Of a stretch of DNA of 64,000 nucleotides, positions 54,310 through 62,626 are shown piece after piece; the first letter of the stretch is position 1, and each line of letters opens with the position of its first letter. The translations under genes were made by a program, and so were the position numbers. Below the pieces are notes generated by a model. It had not been told where the DNA came from. It searched no databases and was given only the letters and a program-made list of their open reading frames with translations. The stretch lies in the NCBI GenBank assembly GCA_023423835.1, contig JAFAEW010000043.1, forward strand, positions 5,889 through 69,888. The letters run 5' to 3'. Source of the stretch: Bacteroidota bacterium. Lineage in GTDB: Bacteria > Bacteroidota > Bacteroidia > Chitinophagales > Chitinophagaceae.

Positions 54310-55740
54310 ATGACCAAAACCGCTGATACTATATGGAACAATTGTTTAAAGATCATCAAAGATATAGTAGATTGGCAGCCTTATAAAACCTGGTTTGAGC
54401 CTATAAAGGCAGTAGAATTGAAAGGAAATGTGTTGTTGATTCAAGTACCCAGTCAGTTTTTCTTCGAATACCTGGAGGAACATTATATTAACCTGCTAGC
54501 TAAAATTTTAAAGCGCGAATTGGGTAAGGATGCAAGATTGGAATACCGCATAATGGTAGACAACGGCAACAATGGGAGAGCGGGTTCAATGGATGTGCCG
54601 GCCGGGCATACAAAGGTGTTTAACCAGAATGAAATGGACTTCCCGCTCGTAATAAATAACCCGGTGAAAAACCCGTTTGTGATCCCGGGTTTGAAGAAAA
54701 TTCAGATCGATCCGCAATTAAATCATAATTATACTTTTGATTCATTTATTGAAGGCGATTGCAACCGGGTAGCGAGAAGGGCAGGAAAAACAATAGCCGA
54801 AAAACCGGGCGCAAGTTCTTTCAATCCTCTGGTGATCTATGGGGGCGTTGGATTGGGAAAAACACACCTCGCACAGGGGATCGGGAATGCTGTCAAAAAG
54901 GCACACTCCAATAAAGTGGTGCTGTACGTCAGCAGCGAAAAATTTATCAACCAGTTCCAGGATCATAGCAGAAATAACGCGATCAACGACTTCATTCACT
55001 TTTATCAGTTGATTGATGTTTTAATCATTGACGACATTCAGTTTTTCGCAAGGGCCGAACGAAGCCAGGACGCTTTATTCGCCATCTTCAATCACTTACA
55101 TCAGAGTGGGAAACAACTCGTGCTCACTTCTGATAAGCCTCCCAAAGATCTCGATGGCATGCAGGAAAGACTGCTCAGTCGTTTTCGTTGGGGATTGAGC
55201 GCCGATCTTCAGATTCCGGATTATGATACAAGAATCGAGATTCTGCACCGGAAAATGAAGAATGATGGGTTAGATATGCCGGCAGAAGTAGTAAAATATG
55301 TAGCGTATAATATTAATACCAATGTGCGTGAGCTCGAAGGAGCATTGATCTCGCTATTGGCGCAATCTTCCCTCAACAGAAGAGAGATTGACCTTGAACT
55401 TGCCAAAAAGGTTCTCCGGAATTTTATTAAGACGAGCAGTAAGGAAATTACCATTGAGGCGATCCAGAAAATGGTTTGCAGCTATTTCGATGTGCCTTAT
55501 GAAAAATTGTTGCAGAAGACGAGGAAACGGGAGATCGTACAGGCCCGGCAGATCACCATGTACCTTGCAAAAGCATTCACGAAAAGTTCCCTGAAAACAA
55601 TCGGTGAACATTTTGGCGGCAGAGATCATACAACCGTAATTCACAGTTGTCAAACGGTAAAAGACCTGATGGATACAGACAGCCTGTTTAAGGAAAATGT
55701 GTCTGAACTTACACAAAAAGTGCAACTGGCGGCGATGTAA
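54310..55740 (+). CDS. dnaA: Chromosomal replication initiator protein DnaA
   Basis: A 476-residue DnaA. Domain I (IWNNCLKIIKDIVDWQPYKTWFEPI), a linker, domain III with Walker A GGVGLGKT (178-185) and Walker B LIIDDIQFF, and domain IV with the DNA-binding signature FGGRDHTTVIHSC. DnaA opens the origin by binding DnaA boxes. A perfect box lies about 190 bp upstream. The ATG at 54310 gives the standard domain I; the gene is single and ends at a strong terminator. dnaN and other origin genes are not next to it. Confidence 0.97.
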   Translation: MTKTADTIWNNCLKIIKDIVDWQPYKTWFEPIKAVELKGNVLLIQVPSQFFFEYLEEHYINLLAKILKRELGKDARLEYRIMVDNGNNGRAGSMDVPAGHTKVFNQNEMDFPLVINNPVKNPFVIPGLKKIQIDPQLNHNYTFDSFIEGDCNRVARRAGKTIAEKPGASSFNPLVIYGGVGLGKTHLAQGIGNAVKKAHSNKVVLYVSSEKFINQFQDHSRNNAINDFIHFYQLIDVLIIDDIQFFARAERSQDALFAIFNHLHQSGKQLVLTSDKPPKDLDGMQERLLSRFRWGLSADLQIPDYDTRIEILHRKMKNDGLDMPAEVVKYVAYNINTNVRELEGALISLLAQSSLNRREIDLELAKKVLRNFIKTSSKEITIEAIQKMVCSYFDVPYEKLLQKTRKREIVQARQITMYLAKAFTKSSLKTIGEHFGGRDHTTVIHSCQTVKDLMDTDSLFKENVSELTQKVQLAAM

Positions 55741-55764
55741 CCTGCTGCCGGTTTAAATGATAGG

Positions 55765-55792
55765 TCCCTGCTGCCTGCAGGGATTTTTTTTT
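55765..55792 (+). terminator. Rho-independent terminator of dnaA
   Basis: TCCCTGC (55765-55771) pairs with GCAGGGA (55777-55783) over a 5-nt loop and is followed by nine T. It lies 24 bp after the dnaA stop. Confidence 0.88.
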
Positions 55793-55863
55793 GGGTAAAT
55801 GTTTTTTCACCCTGCGGCGATCACCTTAAATAAAAAATCCCCTTATCGGGGATTGTTCTTTCG

Positions 55864-55952
55864 CGGTGAGGGAGGGATTCGAACCCTCGGTACAGTTTAA
55901 CCCGTACGGCAGTTTAGCAAACTACTGATTTCAGCCACTCATCCACCTCACC
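55864..55952 (-). tRNA. tRNA-Ser (anticodon GCT)
   Basis: On the minus strand the acceptor stem GGTGAGG (5' end at 55952) pairs with CCTCACC at the 3' end, followed by a discriminator G at 55864. The anticodon stem GTAGT/ACTGC encloses loop TTGCTAA, giving anticodon GCT for codons AGC and AGT. The T arm carries GGTTCGAATCC, and a long variable arm between the anticodon and T arms is seen, as expected for serine tRNA. CCA is not encoded. Confidence 0.95.
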
Positions 55953-56133
55953 TTTTGCCTTGTGGGCTGCAAAAATAGGAGTCAAATTGTTATAACCAAA
56001 ATAAAAATGAATTATCCGGCACAATAAAAAACTGAGAAGAATTTCGTATTCTGCAAAGCCGGTTTCGCTCCTCAACAGACGCTGCCCGGAGCGCCGGTTT
56101 TTTGAGGCGGCTTTTTTTTTCGTAATATTGAAA

Positions 56134-56814
56134 ATGGCCGAAAAACCTGTTAATCCCGGATTTTTGCTTTCAAAATCAACCTTTCTGATGGGGATGCAAT
56201 GTGAAAAACTATTGTACCTGAACAGGTTTGCCCCGCATCTAAAAACACCGCCCGATAAACATACGCTAAGGCTTTTTGACATGGGAAAGGCATTTGAACA
56301 AAAATATAAGTCGCAGTTTTCGAGGGCGGTCGATATGAAGGAACTTTTGAAAAACCGGTTCAGCCTTTACCCGGCCGAAACGCGGATGGCGATTGATGCC
56401 TTCCGGGAAGTGGTGATTTTCGAAGCGGGATTGCTGTTTAAAGAGGTATTGGTGCTGACAGATGTGCTCATTAAAAATATGGACGGCAGCTTTTCGGTTT
56501 ATGAGATTAAACTAAACCCGGAATTGACGCAAGCCATCTGGTGGGATTTGTCGATTCAGTACTATGTGTGTAAAAACAGCTTGCCAAACATCCGATCCTT
56601 CAATCTTGTTTCGCCGGATAGCGAAGGCGGATTTTCGGTGGTAAATTATCAGTCTGAACTTGAAAATCAAATTCCTTTTACCGAAGAAAGAATAGAAAGA
56701 TTTAAATCGGTTTTTGACCTGTCAGCGCCTCCGCAGGTTGAAATGGGCCTCAGGTGCGAAAGACCCTATAAATGCGGTTTTAGTAATTATTGCAGATCAG
56801 CGAAGGCACAATAA
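56134..56814 (+). CDS. Stand-alone Cas4/RecB-like PD-(D/E)XK protein with four Fe-S cysteines
   Basis: A 226-residue protein resembling the N-terminal nuclease part of DUF2779 proteins and Cas4. The start LLSKSTFLMGMQCEKLLYL holds Cys23; Asp110 (VLTDVLI), Glu124 and Lys126 (VYEIKL) match the PD-(D/E)XK core; IQYYVCKN carries the QxxxY-like step. Cys208, Cys214 and Cys220 (CERPYKCGFSNYC) complete a four-cysteine 4Fe-4S set. No CRISPR or Cas genes are nearby, and the longer C-terminal domain of DUF2779 proteins is absent. The ATG at 56134 is used; a TTG two codons earlier is less likely. Exonuclease activity is inferred. Confidence 0.75.
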   Translation: MAEKPVNPGFLLSKSTFLMGMQCEKLLYLNRFAPHLKTPPDKHTLRLFDMGKAFEQKYKSQFSRAVDMKELLKNRFSLYPAETRMAIDAFREVVIFEAGLLFKEVLVLTDVLIKNMDGSFSVYEIKLNPELTQAIWWDLSIQYYVCKNSLPNIRSFNLVSPDSEGGFSVVNYQSELENQIPFTEERIERFKSVFDLSAPPQVEMGLRCERPYKCGFSNYCRSAKAQ

Positions 56815-56860
56815 GTTGTAAGTCGAACGAAAATTTTATATTGTGATTAAATAGACCGAT

Positions 56861-59800
56861 ATGAAATTTTGGACGATGATCGTTTTTTTGATTTTTTCCA
56901 TTTCTACTTTTTCTCAAAACTTTTACGAAAAAACGCCGGAGGCAGTTCATTGGGTCGACAGCGTTTTTGCTTCCCTTAACCCCCAACAAAGGATTGCGCA
57001 GTTGATGGTGATCAGGGAAAGTGGCATTTCACAATCGCAGCCGGTAATTTTTGACAAAGAGGTTGAGGCGGCCATCAAAAAATACAATATCGGATCGATC
57101 TGCCTTTTCCAGGGAAATCCTGATGAACAGGCGCGGTTTTTAAATTATTTTCAATCCATTGCACAAACGCCACTGATGGTTTGTATCGACGGAGAAACAG
57201 GCCTCGGCATGCGGATGACCGACAGCGTAATGAAATTCCCCTTTCAGCTAACACTCGGTGCGGTTTCAAATCCGGATCTTGTGTTCCGGGTGGGAAAGGC
57301 CATCGGCCGGCAATGCAAACGGATGGGCATTCAGGTAAATTATGCGCCGGTTGTTGATATTAATAATAACCCCCGTAATCCCGTCATCGGATATCGTTCT
57401 TTCGGACAGGATAAGGAACGGGTGGCTTTGCTCGGAACAAAGATGATGCTCGGGATTCAATCAGAAAACGTAATGGCATGTGCAAAACATTTTCCGGGTC
57501 ATGGTGATGTGGCGGTGGACTCGCACCTTGATCTTCCGGTGATCAACAAATCGATGCACCAGCTATCGGAAATGGAATTATATCCCTTTAAGGTGCTGTT
57601 TGAAGCGGGAATTGGCAGTGTGATGATCGCCCATTTGTCTATCCCTGCAATTGACAAGACCCCGCATTTACCTACTTCGCTGTCTAAAAAGAATGTAACC
57701 GGGTTATTGAGAAAGAAAATGGGATTTGAAGGAATCTCATTTACAGATGCCCTCGAGATGAAAGGGGTTACAAAATATTTTCCAAGCGGAGAGGCTTCAG
57801 TAAGGAGTTTGATTGCGGGCAATGATATGCTTTGCCTGCCCGGCGATCTTGACAATACCATAAAAATGATCGAAAAGGCGGTAAAATCAGGGAGGCTGCA
57901 TCAGGATGACCTGGATAACAGGGTAAAGAAGGTGTTGCTTGCCAAATACCATCTCGGGCTAAACGAGCGCCCGGTTGTTGAGACCGATAGTCTTGCAATT
58001 GCACTTAATGAGGATGTACAGGCATTAAGAAGCGAGGTGGCGAAAAGCTCGCTAACCGTCCTAAAACTGCAGGATGCACAATTTATTCCGCTTCCGGTAA
58101 AAAAGAGAATCGCTTATGTCGGCATCGGAGAAAAGAAATTGAATACCCTCGGCGCACTTTTGCTCGAAAGAGACAACGCTGCCTTGTTTTATTTCGACGA
58201 TAACGAATCGGAGGCCGAAGCCGGTAAGCTGCTCGACTCTTTGAAAAACACCTTTGATTTCGTTGTTGTGGGTCTGCACAATTACTCAAGATTTCCTTCC
58301 AACAATTTCGGATTAAGCCGGACGGCCATTGATCTTGCCAACCGCATTCAGCAGCAGCAGGCAGCCATTACGATATTATTTGGTAATCCATACGCTGCCG
58401 CCAATTTCTGTGATGCCAAAAATTTAGTAGTAGCCTATGAAGATGATTCAAGTTTTCAAAAGGCGGCATTTGAATGGCTAAAAGGATTCTTCCCGGCAAT
58501 CGGAAAATTGCCGGTTACGGTTTGCGAAGCCTTTCCGTTCGGATCGGGCCTCACCAATAAAGCAGCCGTGCTTCCCCTGGCTTTGCCGGAAGACGTGGGG
58601 TTAAACAGCAATATCTTAAATGAAATTGACTCAATCGCGGCCGATGCAATAGCCATGCACGCAACGCCGGGCTGTGTCGTTTACATTGCAAAAGATGGTA
58701 AAAATGTATTTAACCGGGCCTATGGATATATGACTTATGATACGCTGCAGCCGGTAACCTTGCAAACCGTTTATGATCTTGCGTCGGTCACGAAAACTTC
58801 AGCAACAACCGTTTCGGTAATGAAACTGGTAGATGAAGGGAAAATTAGTCTCGACAAAACCCTGGGCGACTATCTGCCCTGGTTGAAAGGCACAGATAAA
58901 GAAGGATTGGTTTTGAAAGATGTTATGCTTCATGAGGCAGGATTGGTGGCCTATATTCCGTTTTACAAGGAAACGATAAATCCGGAAACCGGAAAGCCGC
59001 TGGCGGGATATTATAGTACAGATCGGGACTCGCTTTACAGTGTGCAGGTTGCAAGGCATTTGTTCATGCGGAAAGATTGGGTTGATACGATGTACAGCCG
59101 GATTTTAAACAGCAAACTGATCACCCCAAAAACCTATGTGTACAGCGACAATGATTTTATTTTTATGGGCAAGATTGTGGAAGCCGTATCGGGCAAGCCG
59201 TTGGATCAATATGCTTTTGAGAATTTTTATCAGCCGATGGGAATGAAGACAACCACTTTCAGACCACTTGAAAAAATGCCCGACAGCGTTATCGCACCAA
59301 CTGAAGACGAGCAGTCTTTTCGCCTGCAATTGCTGAGAGGATATGTACACGATCCCGGAGCCGCGATGTTTGGCGGCGTTGCGGGACATGCGGGATTGTT
59401 CAGCGACGCATCGGATCTCGCAAAATTGTACCAGATGCTGATGAATAACGGCCTGTACGATGGGAAACGGTATATCGATAGCGCCACGATCAGAAACTTC
59501 ACTTCCTATCACTCGGACATCAGCAGGCGAGGTATCGGTTTTGACAAGCCTTATAAAAGTAATGTGATGCATGACGAGCCCTATCCGGCGCTGAGCGTTT
59601 CGGCTGCAACCTATGGCCATACCGGATTTACAGGTACCTGCGTTTGGGTAGATCCGGTTTTTAAAATTGTGTTCGTTTTCTTATCCAACCGGGTTAATCC
59701 TGAAGGAGGCAGCAATACAAAGCTGATGAAAATGGATGTAAGAAGCAATATTCAGGAAACGATTTACCGTGCTATGCAGCAAAGAAGTGGAAATGGGTGA
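56861..59800 (+). CDS. GH3 glycosidase / serine beta-lactamase-like fusion
   Basis: A 979-residue exported protein (signal ending STFSQ). N-terminal half: GH3 domain of the NagZ type, with KHFPGHGDVAVDSHLD (Lys209, His210, His214) and nucleophile Asp296 in SFTDALEMKGV; NagZ-like enzymes release N-acetylglucosamine from muropeptides. A middle GH3-type C-domain region follows. From about 590: a class C beta-lactamase-like (AmpH/EstB) domain with SVTK (Ser642, Lys645), YSD (Tyr761) and HTG (920-922) in place of KTG. This two-enzyme arrangement is known in Bacteroidota and suggests peptidoglycan turnover. It is single and is followed by marC. Confidence 0.92.
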   Translation: MKFWTMIVFLIFSISTFSQNFYEKTPEAVHWVDSVFASLNPQQRIAQLMVIRESGISQSQPVIFDKEVEAAIKKYNIGSICLFQGNPDEQARFLNYFQSIAQTPLMVCIDGETGLGMRMTDSVMKFPFQLTLGAVSNPDLVFRVGKAIGRQCKRMGIQVNYAPVVDINNNPRNPVIGYRSFGQDKERVALLGTKMMLGIQSENVMACAKHFPGHGDVAVDSHLDLPVINKSMHQLSEMELYPFKVLFEAGIGSVMIAHLSIPAIDKTPHLPTSLSKKNVTGLLRKKMGFEGISFTDALEMKGVTKYFPSGEASVRSLIAGNDMLCLPGDLDNTIKMIEKAVKSGRLHQDDLDNRVKKVLLAKYHLGLNERPVVETDSLAIALNEDVQALRSEVAKSSLTVLKLQDAQFIPLPVKKRIAYVGIGEKKLNTLGALLLERDNAALFYFDDNESEAEAGKLLDSLKNTFDFVVVGLHNYSRFPSNNFGLSRTAIDLANRIQQQQAAITILFGNPYAAANFCDAKNLVVAYEDDSSFQKAAFEWLKGFFPAIGKLPVTVCEAFPFGSGLTNKAAVLPLALPEDVGLNSNILNEIDSIAADAIAMHATPGCVVYIAKDGKNVFNRAYGYMTYDTLQPVTLQTVYDLASVTKTSATTVSVMKLVDEGKISLDKTLGDYLPWLKGTDKEGLVLKDVMLHEAGLVAYIPFYKETINPETGKPLAGYYSTDRDSLYSVQVARHLFMRKDWVDTMYSRILNSKLITPKTYVYSDNDFIFMGKIVEAVSGKPLDQYAFENFYQPMGMKTTTFRPLEKMPDSVIAPTEDEQSFRLQLLRGYVHDPGAAMFGGVAGHAGLFSDASDLAKLYQMLMNNGLYDGKRYIDSATIRNFTSYHSDISRRGIGFDKPYKSNVMHDEPYPALSVSAATYGHTGFTGTCVWVDPVFKIVFVFLSNRVNPEGGSNTKLMKMDVRSNIQETIYRAMQQRSGNG

Positions 59801-59859
59801 ATAATTTTTTGTAGATGTGTAAGATTATTACGGCTCTTAATTTGCTATAAATCTGGGTT

Positions 59860-60435
59860 ATGAATTTCAATTTTGATCAGTTAATTACCGTAACTTTTAC
59901 GCTGTTTGCTGTAATCGATATCATAGGTTCGATCCCGCTTTTGATTTCGCTGAAAGAAAAGATCGGTGGCATCCGGCCGGTTGCAGTAACGATCGTGTCC
60001 GGCGTATTGATGATCCTGTTTTTACTCGTTGGGGAAAACTTTTTGAGCATATTGAGCCTCGATATCTATTCCTTCGCCGTCGGCGGTTCTATTGTGATGT
60101 TTTTACTGGGACTGGAAATGGTGCTCGGAATGGAAATATTTAAGGGAGACGTGGACGCTAAAAGCGGGACCCTGGTACCACTTGCATTTCCGATCATTGC
60201 AGGGAGCGGAACCCTTACCACCATCATGTCGCTAAAAGCAAACTTCGCACAGCAATATATCTTATTTGGAATCCTTATTAACCTCGTTTTTGTTTTCCTT
60301 GTCCTGATCTCCCTGAAATGGGTAGAACGCGTTTTGGGGAATATCGGGCTCACCGCCATCCGGAAGTTTTTCGGTGTCATCCTGCTCGCCATCGCCGTTA
60401 AAATCTTTAGTTCAAATGTTGGAAGCCTCGGATGA
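59860..60435 (+). CDS. MarC-family integral membrane protein
   Basis: A 191-residue protein with about six membrane segments (LITVTFTLFAVIDIIGSIPLL at the start, PLAFPIIAGSGTLTTIMSL in the middle). It matches the MarC/UPF0056 family, whose transport role is unproven; the link to antibiotic resistance was not confirmed in E. coli. It starts 59 bp after the GH3 fusion gene and is convergent with the M1 peptidase. Confidence 0.9.
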   Translation: MNFNFDQLITVTFTLFAVIDIIGSIPLLISLKEKIGGIRPVAVTIVSGVLMILFLLVGENFLSILSLDIYSFAVGGSIVMFLLGLEMVLGMEIFKGDVDAKSGTLVPLAFPIIAGSGTLTTIMSLKANFAQQYILFGILINLVFVFLVLISLKWVERVLGNIGLTAIRKFFGVILLAIAVKIFSSNVGSLG

Positions 60436-60493
60436 TCTGAAGGTGGAAAAAATCCTCTTTCTACGCTTGATCCCTCATTTCCTAAGAAATCCA

Positions 60494-62374
60494 TCATTGA
60501 ACATTTATCGTATTATCGCTCTGATCGGCATCCATAAAAATGCCGCCATCAAGCTGCACCGAGCTGATCTTTTTTGAAGTCGGAATATTTACCTCTGAGG
60601 AGCTGATATTTTTTTCCCAGATTCCCGGTGTTTGATGAAATGTGGCGGAACTTCCATCCGCGTAGGTAACAACAATGTCAACCGGAGCGGGGAAACCGCC
60701 TATATTCTTCAGTTTCAGCCTGTAACCCTGTTGGGTCTTCGTTGCTGATTGGATGCCAAAGTTAATTTTTCCGGGATTGAAATACCAGGCATTCCAAAAC
60801 CAGTTCAGATCTTTACCTGAAGCGGTATTGAAGCTGTGGAAAAAATCCCAGGGAACAGGATGTTTTCCATTCCAGTTGTTCATATAGCTGTGGAGCGATT
60901 TGCGGAAGAGATCGTCTCCCAGCAGATCTTTTACCGCCAGGTACCCGAGCGCCGCCTTTCCGTACTGGTTATATCCCAATGCCGGGCCGGTTAAAGCATC
61001 GCCGGGCGTCATGATCGGGATCAGCGCTTCCCCGGTTTCGTCCTCCGTCCATGCGGCAACACGAAATTGTTTGTAGAAGTGATCAGCGGTTGGTTTTCCC
61101 AGATCCTCCTGACCAATAAGGTATTCCAGCGTAGTGGCCCATCCTTCATCCATAAATCCATAACGCGTTTCATTGATTCCCATGTAGAATGGAAACCAGG
61201 TATGAGCAATTTCATGTTCAGCAACAAACCTCGCAAAGACGGTATCGCTCACCGAGGCATCATTTACCATCATCGGATATTCCATATCTGCATAACCCTG
61301 AACAATGGTTGTTTTCGGATAAGGGTAAGGTACACCCGGCCAATTGTGTGAAAACCAGTTTAAGGAATGTTTTCCAAACCTGACCATACTATGAAAATCG
61401 CGGGCAGTATCGTTGTATGCTGATTGCACGCTCGCCCTTCGCCCGGTAACACTGTCTACGACTACACTCGACGCGTCCCATACATAATGATCACTGATAC
61501 AAAGCGCGATGTCTGATACATTCTGTGCCTTCCATTTCCAGGTATTCATTGGATTCTGCACCGTGATATTTTTGTTTTGAATATCCTGAAAGTTGGCGAT
61601 TGAAATAATGTCATCTGATATATAAGAATCAATGAGTTTTTTAGCGAAAGCCGGTTGCAATACTTCAAATGTATTTTGTAATTCGCCGGTTGACCAGACC
61701 ATGTAGTTCTTTGGAATGGTAACGGAAAAAGTATAATCATTGAAATCATTGTAAAATTCCTGGCGGTCTGTAAAATTCATCCTGTCCCAACCATTATAGT
61801 CGTCGTAAACGGCGATTCTCGGATAAAAATAGGCCAGATAATAAGTGGTAGAATCGAGCATACCTTCCCTGCCGCTTTGCTCTGAAATCATGTAATGCCA
61901 GTCAAACTGCAACTGTAAAGAATCTTTGGGATAGAGCGGCGTAGCGAGGTGTACTTCCTGCCAGGTGCCGTGCCAGTTCGGATCATTCCATTTCTGATCT
62001 TGCCCGTTGATGGAAAAACGGTCAATCGAAATTCCGTCGGTAAGGTAGGAGTCCGGCACATCTCCCAATCGTGTTGCTCCCGGGCGGTGAATATTCAGAA
62101 ATAATTTTATGACGATGGACCGCAGTGTATCGGGACTGTTATTGGTGTAACTGATCGTTTCTTTTCCTTTAATATTTCTGTCGGGCGGCGTTGCCGTTAG
62201 CGAAATATCATAACGGGCGGAGTTTATCCAATAATTTTCCCCCGGGCTGCCATCCATATTTCTTGTGCCATTGGCATAGGTTCTTTTTATGATTTCCGGC
62301 ATTTTAAGATCCTGTGCTTTTGTAGGCATCGAAAGAGGAAGGATTGTCAGCAGAAATAAATATTTCATTTTCAT
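60494..62374 (-). CDS. M1-family zinc aminopeptidase
   Basis: A 626-residue exported metallopeptidase (signal ending LSMPTKAQ). The zinc motif HEIAH (His387, Glu388, His391) is followed 18 residues later by Glu410 in GFMDEGWAT, the M1 spacing. The exopeptidase GAMEN-like segment is replaced by YADMEYPMMVND, common in bacterial exported members. N-terminal region is the beta-domain (YDISLTATPPDRNIKGKETI). It probably trims peptides in the periplasm or at the surface. It has a TAnnTTTG box upstream. Confidence 0.93.
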   Translation of the reverse strand: MKMKYLFLLTILPLSMPTKAQDLKMPEIIKRTYANGTRNMDGSPGENYWINSARYDISLTATPPDRNIKGKETISYTNNSPDTLRSIVIKLFLNIHRPGATRLGDVPDSYLTDGISIDRFSINGQDQKWNDPNWHGTWQEVHLATPLYPKDSLQLQFDWHYMISEQSGREGMLDSTTYYLAYFYPRIAVYDDYNGWDRMNFTDRQEFYNDFNDYTFSVTIPKNYMVWSTGELQNTFEVLQPAFAKKLIDSYISDDIISIANFQDIQNKNITVQNPMNTWKWKAQNVSDIALCISDHYVWDASSVVVDSVTGRRASVQSAYNDTARDFHSMVRFGKHSLNWFSHNWPGVPYPYPKTTIVQGYADMEYPMMVNDASVSDTVFARFVAEHEIAHTWFPFYMGINETRYGFMDEGWATTLEYLIGQEDLGKPTADHFYKQFRVAAWTEDETGEALIPIMTPGDALTGPALGYNQYGKAALGYLAVKDLLGDDLFRKSLHSYMNNWNGKHPVPWDFFHSFNTASGKDLNWFWNAWYFNPGKINFGIQSATKTQQGYRLKLKNIGGFPAPVDIVVTYADGSSATFHQTPGIWEKNISSSEVNIPTSKKISSVQLDGGIFMDADQSDNTINVQ

Positions 62375-62411
62375 GATGTATGAATTTATTGGAAGGATGT
62401 ACGATGATGAA

Positions 62412-62419
62412 CAAATTTA
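62412..62419 (-). promoter_or_regulatory. -7 element upstream of the M1 peptidase
   Basis: The minus strand reads TAAATTTG, matching TAnnTTTG, and predicts a leader of about 35 nt. A TTG lies 23 bp farther upstream, slightly longer than the usual spacing. Confidence 0.45.
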
Positions 62420-62532
62420 GTTATCTGACCCTTTAAGATCAGCAATTTTTTACGGAAGGTCTATTTTATCCATCAATCACCCGAAAGTATAGATGGTATC
62501 AACGGTTAAGGCAGAGGAAAGAATGGTTTATG

Positions 62533-62555
62533 AAAAAAAGGATTTCAAAGATCCT
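62533..62555 (-). terminator. Weak terminator after the delta-60 repeat protein gene
   Basis: On the minus strand AGGAT (62555-62551) pairs with ATCCT (62543-62539) over a 7-nt loop and is followed by seven or more T. The stem is short, so strength is uncertain. Confidence 0.45.
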
Positions 62556-62626
62556 GTTTCGATGAATTCTTCCTTATTCATTGAATGCTGGCCTTAGACT
62601 TTTACTTTCCCGGACTATTACTATTC

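Noticed and set aside
55741..56133. Integration site at tRNA-Ser
   Set aside because: No integrase and no direct repeat of the tRNA 3' end was seen downstream in the window.
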